Positions 59,545-64,000 of a stretch of DNA of 64,000 nt are shown one piece after another. Positions within the stretch are counted from its first letter, which is position 1. The number at the start of each line of letters is the position of its first letter. The notes beneath the pieces are model-generated. The model searched no databases, was not told the DNA's origin, and worked only from the letters and a program-made list of their open reading frames with translations. Source of the DNA: Streptomyces sp. NBC_01116 (GTDB taxonomy: Bacteria; Actinomycetota; Actinomycetes; Streptomycetales; Streptomycetaceae); the NCBI RefSeq assembly GCF_041435495.1, contig NZ_CP108644.1, forward strand, positions 2,294,001-2,358,000, in the 5' to 3' direction. The position numbers and the translations under genes are program-made.

Positions 59545-60249
59545 TCAGCCCTGCCCGCGGGGCCCGAACGGCACCGTGAAGCAGGCCGCCCGCTCACCCG
59601 CACCGCCCTGCCGGTCGTGGATGATCACCGACCGCGCCCCGCCCTCCCGGAAGCCCCGGCCGTGCAGGGCCTCCGCACGCCCGTCGCCCTCCTCGTCCGT
59701 CCGGAAGTCCAGCCACACCTCGTTGACCGGGTCGGCGGTCGCCGCCGGACGGTGCTGGTAGTGGGGCCCGGCGGCGGCGGGATCGGCGCCGCAGGGCGAG
59801 GTGTGCACGTGCATCCCGTACGCACGGCCGGGCACGAGCCCCCGCAGCCGGGCCCCGACCCGGGTGCCGGACGGGTCCGCGAACTCGGTGACCTCGATCC
59901 GCGCGCCCGCCGGCACCAGACGGGTGTCGTACGTCAGCGCGTCGGACGGGACGAAGGAGCCGGGCGGGGAGAACACCCCCGCCGCCCGCATCCACGAACC
60001 GCCGCCCGCCGCGGCCACGCCGTCGACGCGGCTCGGGTCTCCACCCCCGCCCGGCTCCTGCGCCGAGGGCACCGCCGCAGGAGCCCCGTGCGCGCCGTGC
60101 GCGCCGTGCGCCGCGCCGTGGCCGCCGGAACCCTCGGACGCACCGCCGTCCGTACCGTGAGCGACGCCGACACCGCAGGCCAGCGCCAGCAGGGCCGCCG
60201 TGCCCGCCAGCACGCCGGGCACCCGCGCGAGTCCCCGGCCCCGCGACAT
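59545..60249 (-). CDS. Exported Cu/Zn superoxide dismutase-like protein, His-rich N-terminus
   Basis: A 234-residue exported protein. A basic start and hydrophobic segment (GVLAGTAALLALACGVGVAHG) form the signal peptide. A His/Gly/Ala repeat (GHGAAHGAHGAHG) follows, a likely metal-collecting stretch. The domain matches the SOD Cu/Zn fold: GMHVHTSPCGADPAAAGPHYQH has the copper His pair and bridging His, and ARSVIIHDRQGG has the late His. The zinc-site and active-site arginine pattern is not complete, so dismutase activity is uncertain. ATG 60249 has a strong GGAGGAGAGG site. It is convergent with the DoxX gene. Confidence 0.82.
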   Translation of the reverse strand: MSRGRGLARVPGVLAGTAALLALACGVGVAHGTDGGASEGSGGHGAAHGAHGAHGAPAAVPSAQEPGGGGDPSRVDGVAAAGGGSWMRAAGVFSPPGSFVPSDALTYDTRLVPAGARIEVTEFADPSGTRVGARLRGLVPGRAYGMHVHTSPCGADPAAAGPHYQHRPAATADPVNEVWLDFRTDEEGDGRAEALHGRGFREGGARSVIIHDRQGGAGERAACFTVPFGPRGQG

Positions 60250-60530
60250 CGCGTCGCCCTCTCCTCCCCCCGTGCGCCGCCCCGAATTCGGGTGCGCCGG
60301 ACCGTGTCCCGTCCGTACCATCCAAGCCGTCATGCGCTGCTCCTCGCTCGTGCCGGTCGTTCTCCCCGCCTAACGGGCACAAGGCCTCCAGGTGTGCGTG
60401 ACCTGCACAACATCACCCGCCCTGGGGGATGTCCGCATGCCCCTCACGCGTACGCTGTACAGCTGAACCTGCCGCCCCTGCCGCTCCCCTGCGACGTCGC
60501 GGCGTTGACACGATCGGGGAGTAGTAGACG

Positions 60531-61334
60531 GTGCTAGAGAGTGTGGGCGCGCTGACCAGCAGCCCATGGATCTACGCGGTGGTCGCCCTCTCCGTTCTCC
60601 TGGACGTCTTCCTCCCCCTGCTGCCCAGCGGTGTTCTCGTCATCACGGCCGCCACGGCGGCGGCGGCGGGCAGCACCACCGTCAGCGGCGCCGGCGGGCA
60701 GGTTCCCTCGCTCGTCGTGCTGATCCTGTGTGCGGCCACCGCCTCGGTGCTCGGCGACCTCGTCGCCTACCGGCTCGCCTGGCGCGGGGGCGACCGGCTG
60801 GACCGGGCCATCGCGCGTTCCCGGCGTCTCACCTCCGCGCACGAACGCCTCGGCGCGGCGCTGAGCCGCGGCGGCGGTGCACTGGTGATCATCGCCAGGT
60901 TCGCGCCCGCGGGCCGCTCCGTGGTCTCCCTCGGCGCGGGCGCCGCCCACCGCAGGAAGCGGGACTTCCTTCCCTGGTCCGCGCTGGCGGGCCTGGCGTG
61001 GGCGGGTTACAGCGTGGGGCTCGGCTACTTCGGCGGCCGGTGGCTGGGCTCGACCTGGTTCGGCACGGCCGTCTCCGTACTGGCCCTGTTCCTGGCGGGC
61101 GCGCTGGCCGCGTTCGTGGTGAAGCGCCCGGCGACCCGGACGGTGACAACGACCGAAGCCGAAGTCGAAGCCGAGGCTGAGGCGGAAAAAACGGCAGCGG
61201 CAGCGGCAACGGAGGTCAGGACGCACCCGCTCGTGCCGGCGCCCGCATCCGCCCCCGGCACCGCTCCCCCGGGTGGGCCGACGTCCCTCGGCGGGCCGGG
61301 ACCGGTGTCGGCGCCCGCGCCGGCCGCCCCCTGA
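60531..61334 (+). CDS. DedA-family membrane protein
   Basis: A 267-residue protein of the DedA/SNARE-associated family. It shows SVLLDVFLPLLPSGVLVITAATAAA (re-entrant loop with acidic and Pro residues), AYRLAWRGGDRL, then LVIIARFAPAGRSVVSLGAGAAH, the family F/R-x3-R-x-G signature, and LPWSALAGLAWAGYSVGLGYFGG. DedA proteins flip or recycle lipid carriers such as undecaprenyl phosphate. The last 65 residues are a low-complexity Glu/Ala then Pro/Gly tail encoded by repetitive DNA. GTG 60531 is followed directly by the first helix. A TTGACA hexamer lies at 60506-60511. Confidence 0.88.
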   Translation: MLESVGALTSSPWIYAVVALSVLLDVFLPLLPSGVLVITAATAAAAGSTTVSGAGGQVPSLVVLILCAATASVLGDLVAYRLAWRGGDRLDRAIARSRRLTSAHERLGAALSRGGGALVIIARFAPAGRSVVSLGAGAAHRRKRDFLPWSALAGLAWAGYSVGLGYFGGRWLGSTWFGTAVSVLALFLAGALAAFVVKRPATRTVTTTEAEVEAEAEAEKTAAAAATEVRTHPLVPAPASAPGTAPPGGPTSLGGPGPVSAPAPAAP

Positions 61335-61377
61335 CCGGACGGATGCTGCGGAGGGGCCGACGTACGGGCGGTGGGCC

Positions 61378-61602
61378 TCAGCCCCGGGCCGCGGCGCCCC
61401 GTATCTCCAGGCCGTCGAGCAGCTTCATCGTGGCTGCGGTGATCTCGTCGACGGCCTGGTCGAAGACCTCCCGGTTGTGCGCGGCGGGCGCGCGGAACCC
61501 GGAGACCTTGCGTACGTACTGAAGGGCGGCGGCCCGCATGTCCTCCTCGGTGGCCTCTTCGGGGAGGGCGGGCGGGCGGAGCGTCTTGATGCTGCGGCAC
61601 AT
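61378..61602 (-). CDS. DUF2277 family protein
   Basis: A 74-residue protein starting MCRSIKTLRPP, with EEDMRAAALQYVRKVSGFRAPAAHN and FDQAVDEITAATMKLLDGL. This is the complete DUF2277 pattern. The function is unknown; the start Met-Cys-Arg is invariant in the family, which fixes the ATG at 61602 rather than the upstream codon. It is convergent with the DedA gene. Confidence 0.9.
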   Translation of the reverse strand: MCRSIKTLRPPALPEEATEEDMRAAALQYVRKVSGFRAPAAHNREVFDQAVDEITAATMKLLDGLEIRGAAARG

Positions 61603-61695
61603 GACTCCAGTGTGGACCGCCCCACTGACAACGCACACCCGTCGCCGCCGCCCGCCCCGCCACAAGGCCGGTTCGCCCGCCCGTCCGCCCGTCGC

Positions 61696-62160
61696 TCAGC
61701 TGCTCCGCAGCTGGTCGCGCGGGTTCGACCGGTCGGTGCACAGGGCCCAGATGACGAAGACGTCGATCGCGATGGTGACGATGGCCCAGACCGGGGTGTA
61801 CGGAAGCCACATGAAGTTGGCGATGAGGTTCAGGGAGGCGAGAACGACACCCGCGGCGCGGGCCCAGGAGGCGCCCTTGAGGATGCCCCAGCCCACGAGG
61901 ATGAGGATCACGCCGAGGATCAGGTGGATCCAGCCCCATGAGGTCACGCTGAACTTGAAGACGTAGTCGTTGATCCGCGTGTAGACGTCGTTCGAGGCGA
62001 TCCCCGCGATGCCCTTCAGCACGCCGAGGATGCCGTCCACGAAGAGCAGGACACCGGCGAACACCGTTCCCCCGGCCGCCCACGGGCTGCCGGAGTCACC
62101 ACCCGGGCGGGGATCGGCGGGGCGCGAGGCGCCGGGTGCGGGCGTGTTGAACTGCGACAT
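61696..62160 (-). CDS. Four-TM membrane protein, DUF7144-like
   Basis: A 154-residue protein. After a 27-residue Pro/Gly/Ser-rich start it has four helices: GTVFAGVLLFVDGILGVLKGIAGIA, WGWIHLILGVILILVGWGIL, ARAAGVVLASLNLIANFMWLPY and WAIVTIAIDVFVIWALC. This spacing is typical of the DUF7144 family of actinobacteria. The function is unknown. ATG 62160 is the first codon after a GGAG-type site and nothing suggests an operon partner. Confidence 0.85.
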   Translation of the reverse strand: MSQFNTPAPGASRPADPRPGGDSGSPWAAGGTVFAGVLLFVDGILGVLKGIAGIASNDVYTRINDYVFKFSVTSWGWIHLILGVILILVGWGILKGASWARAAGVVLASLNLIANFMWLPYTPVWAIVTIAIDVFVIWALCTDRSNPRDQLRSS

Positions 62161-62293
62161 GAGGACTCCTTGGCCGGAACAGGCGCCGGGCGCCTGTTGT
62201 CCTGACCTGCCCCGGTGGTGCGGGCAGATCAGCTCCGACGCTCCTCCCGGCCTCGGGTCAGGGCCACCCGGACGCGCCCGTTCGGGTGAGGCG

Positions 62294-62638
62294 TCACGGC
62301 GCGCTGACCGTGACGACGCGTCCCTGGGCGTCGACGGTGAGCGCCACCCGCTCGACGCGGTTGACCAGGGCGACGCCGGCCCACACGACTCCCCACGCCA
62401 GGCACGAGAAGACGGTGAGGAAAGCGTGCAGCACGTGGTTCACCGGCTGCCCGCGCACCAGCACCACCTGGCTCTCCGAACGCGACTCGACGCGCCAGCC
62501 GCTCGCGATGCGCCGGCTGACGATCCAGTCCAGGATCAGCGCGCGCTGTGTAGCGTCGGGCGGCCCTCCCCCGGCGACGTAATAGCCGGGCGGCGGTTCG
62601 ATGGAGGCGCTCTCCCGTACCGTTCGACGACGTTTCAC
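62294..62638 (-). CDS. Small single-TM protein of unknown function
   Basis: A 114-residue protein starting with GTG. A hydrophilic N-terminal 70 residues (ALILDWIVSRRIASGWRVESRSESQVVLVRG) precede one membrane segment (HAFLTVFSCLAWGVVWAGVALV) and a short outer stretch. Conserved proteins of this shape occur in Streptomyces with no assigned function. The start lies 4 bases after the stop of the 72-residue gene, so the two form an operon. Confidence 0.75.
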   Translation of the reverse strand: MKRRRTVRESASIEPPPGYYVAGGGPPDATQRALILDWIVSRRIASGWRVESRSESQVVLVRGQPVNHVLHAFLTVFSCLAWGVVWAGVALVNRVERVALTVDAQGRVVTVSAP

Positions 62639-62642
62639 GGGA

Positions 62643-62861
62643 TCACTCCCAGGTGTCGAGGTCGCCGCCCCGCCATTCGATCAGCCCCGGCCGGTCCAGC
62701 TCGACGACCTTGTCGGGGCCCGGAGCGAACCCCGCGGCCCGCAGCAGCGCGGCCACCTCGCCCCGCCCGTGCGCCAGGCCCACGATCTGCCCGTGCACGG
62801 TGACCCGCCGCCCTCCGGTCGCGGAAGGCGGATAGACGATCACGGGCGGGTGCTCGGCCAT
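62643..62861 (-). CDS. Conserved small hypothetical protein
   Basis: A 72-residue protein starting MAEHPPVIVYPPSATGGRR. I recognise this from memory as a conserved hypothetical of Streptomyces: the N-terminal motif and the closing LIEWRGGDLDTWE are typical. No function can be given. It precedes the membrane protein gene with a 4-base gap. Confidence 0.78.
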   Translation of the reverse strand: MAEHPPVIVYPPSATGGRRVTVHGQIVGLAHGRGEVAALLRAAGFAPGPDKVVELDRPGLIEWRGGDLDTWE

Positions 62862-63008
62862 GCCTCCACGGTGCCCCGGCCGCTGCCCCCACGCATCCCG
62901 GGGGGGGCGGGCCCCTCTTCCCCGCCCACCTCGGCGGAACCGTCCGATCCCGGCCCGGCGTCCCCGCAGACGTTCGTACGATCATGAACCGCGACGGAGG
63001 ACCCGCCC

Positions 63009-63632
63009 ATGACGGCAAGGGCTGCCCGCTACCTGTACCTCACCCGGCACGGCCAGGCGTCCGCCGACGAGAGCACGCTGACCGACGACGGCCGCCGCCA
63101 GGCCGCCCTGCTCGGGGAGCGGCTCCGCGGGTCCCCCATCACGGCGATCCACCACGGCCCGCTCCCGCGAGCCGAGCAGACGGCGCGGCTGGTCGGCGAG
63201 CGGCTGGCGGGCGTTCCTCTGCTGCGGTCCGAACCCGCCGGCGACTACATCCCGTACCTGCCGCGACGGGAGGAGCTGCCGGCGGAGTCGGCCGACGAGA
63301 TGCTCGCCCGGCTGGCCGGGTTCCCGGCGGCGGAACGCGAGCAGGGCCCCGGGCTGGCCCGGCAGGCCCTCGCACGGTTCACCGGAACGGTCGAGGGCGA
63401 CGAGCCCCGCCACGAACTGCTCGTGACCCACAACTTCCTCGTCGGCTGGCTCGTCCGGGCCGCGCTGGACGCGCCGGAGTGGCGCTGGCTGGGCATCAAC
63501 CACGCCAACGCCGCGCTGACCGTCATCCGTTACGCGCCCGGCCGCCCCCCGGCCCTCCTCCTGTTCAACGACACCGGCCACCTGCCCGCCGAGCTCCGCT
63601 GGACCGGCTTCCCGCCCGAGCTGCACGTCTGA
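63009..63632 (+). CDS. Histidine phosphatase-family protein
   Basis: A 207-residue member of the phosphoglycerate-mutase-like branch. The catalytic motif YLTRHGQASADE has His16-type nucleophile and Arg. The later AIHHGPLPRAEQTARLVGERL gives the second Arg, and ELLVTHNFLVGWLVRAAL supplies the second catalytic His. The substrate is unknown. The ATG at 63009 is preceded by GGAGG and the conserved strand begins a few residues later. Confidence 0.9.
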   Translation: MTARAARYLYLTRHGQASADESTLTDDGRRQAALLGERLRGSPITAIHHGPLPRAEQTARLVGERLAGVPLLRSEPAGDYIPYLPRREELPAESADEMLARLAGFPAAEREQGPGLARQALARFTGTVEGDEPRHELLVTHNFLVGWLVRAALDAPEWRWLGINHANAALTVIRYAPGRPPALLLFNDTGHLPAELRWTGFPPELHV

Positions 63633-63681
63633 GGCAGACGCGGCGCAACGGGCACACGCGCGCCTCGGCATGGGCAGTGGC

Positions 63682-64000
63682 TCAGGAACTCCGCACCCGA
63701 CCGCGGATCAACGACAGCAGCAGCCCGTGTGTTTCGAGGTCAGCCGCCACGACGAGCCCGCGGCCCCCCGGCCCGACCGGGCCGCCGTCGACCCCGGTGA
63801 CGACGCAGCCGGCGGCCCGGCACAAGGCGATCCCGGCGGCGAAGTGCACGCTCCCGCCCAGGTCGCCGCCGTCGGTGACGTAGGCGGCCCTCCGGCCGGC
63901 GGCGACCCAGGCCAGTGCGAGCGACGTGGAGACGACGCGCGGGCGGAAGCGCTCGACGAAACCGGGGTGCGCGAGCAGATCGACGGCACGGAAGCCGGGC
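63682..64000 (-). CDS. Inositol monophosphatase-family protein (5' end outside window)
   Basis: The last 106 codons of a gene that begins beyond the right edge. Visible sequence RVVSTSLALAWVAAGRRAAYVTDGGDLGGSVHFAAGIALCRAAGCVVTGVDGG matches the C-terminal core of the inositol monophosphatase superfamily, where the metal Asp and the FAAG motif are found. The conserved WD of the usual WDxAAG is replaced by VHFAAG here, so a bacterial IMPase-like subgroup is likely. The substrate may be inositol, histidinol or another phosphate monoester. It is not in an operon with the convergent histidine phosphatase. Confidence 0.8.
   Translation of the reverse strand, partial: PGFRAVDLLAHPGFVERFRPRVVSTSLALAWVAAGRRAAYVTDGGDLGGSVHFAAGIALCRAAGCVVTGVDGGPVGPGGRGLVVAADLETHGLLLSLIRGRVRSS

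Overview
The window reads as chromosome of a Streptomyces-type actinobacterium. It is very GC-rich, has many GTG starts and ATGA/GTGA/TGATG stop-start overlaps, and carries lineage markers: an F420-dependent LLM oxidoreductase, a DinB-fold mycothiol-type enzyme, a CYP125-type P450, KstR, and ESX/RHS-type toxins. I see no rRNA, tRNA, CRISPR array, intact insertion sequence or replication origin. About 55 protein genes are supported; the first and last are cut by the window edges.

Layout. 1-4.3 kb: two-domain acyl-CoA dehydrogenase (-), divergent MFS transporter, peptidase E. 4.4-9.1 kb: IclR regulator divergent from a DUF1177 / NCS1 permease / M20 peptidase operon. 9.2-15 kb: small metabolic, cell-wall and membrane genes. 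15-19.1 kb: an operon of toroid 'prenyltransferase'-like protein, methyltransferase and GT4 glycosyltransferase, divergent from a clear kstR. 19.1-26.9 kb: a compact unrecognised biosynthetic cluster. It holds a PPTase, a carrier protein, an aaRS-like amino acid:carrier-protein ligase, a PhyH dioxygenase, a DUF6271 protein, a stand-alone condensation domain and an MFS exporter. 26.9-34.3 kb: accessory island with a broken PIN toxin, an SseB protein, an ESX-like protein, a 1558-residue RHS polymorphic toxin, a CdiI-type immunity gene and a decayed ORF. 34.4-37.4 kb: ferredoxin and aldehyde dehydrogenase divergent from an MBL hydrolase. 37.4-43.6 kb: cobalamin riboswitch, a transcobalamin-like secreted protein, a second exported protein and a complete ECF transporter (T, fused A-A, S). 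43.6-46.3 kb: FadA5-like thiolase divergent from a CYP125-like P450. 46.5-64 kb: mostly core genes (GT87-PAP2, serpin, GNAT, MFS-MarR fusion, peptidoglycan-binding protein, HAD, FetB-like permease, secreted HNH nuclease, PhoD, DoxX, SOD-like, DedA, histidine phosphatase, IMPase).

How the genes work together. The main thread is a dispersed sterol side-chain catabolism regulon. A KstR orthologue lies in the window, and sequences matching the KstR operator TnnAACnnGTTnnA (three exact, three with one mismatch) lie in front of the FadE34-like dehydrogenase, between kstR and the glycosyltransferase operon, before the MBL hydrolase, and in the fadA5/cyp125 intergenic region. A second palindrome, CTGAYnnnnnGTCAG, occurs at four promoters of the same kind of gene and points to another regulator. 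CYP125 would oxidise the sterol terminal carbon, the aldehyde dehydrogenase and ferredoxin could support that step, and FadE34-like and FadA5-like enzymes would carry beta-oxidation of the side chain. No ring-degradation or Mce genes are present here.

The best candidate for an undescribed system is the 19.1-26.9 kb cluster. Its parts suggest that an amino acid is charged onto a stand-alone carrier protein by a tRNA-synthetase-like ligase, hydroxylated there, condensed by an atypical C domain and exported.
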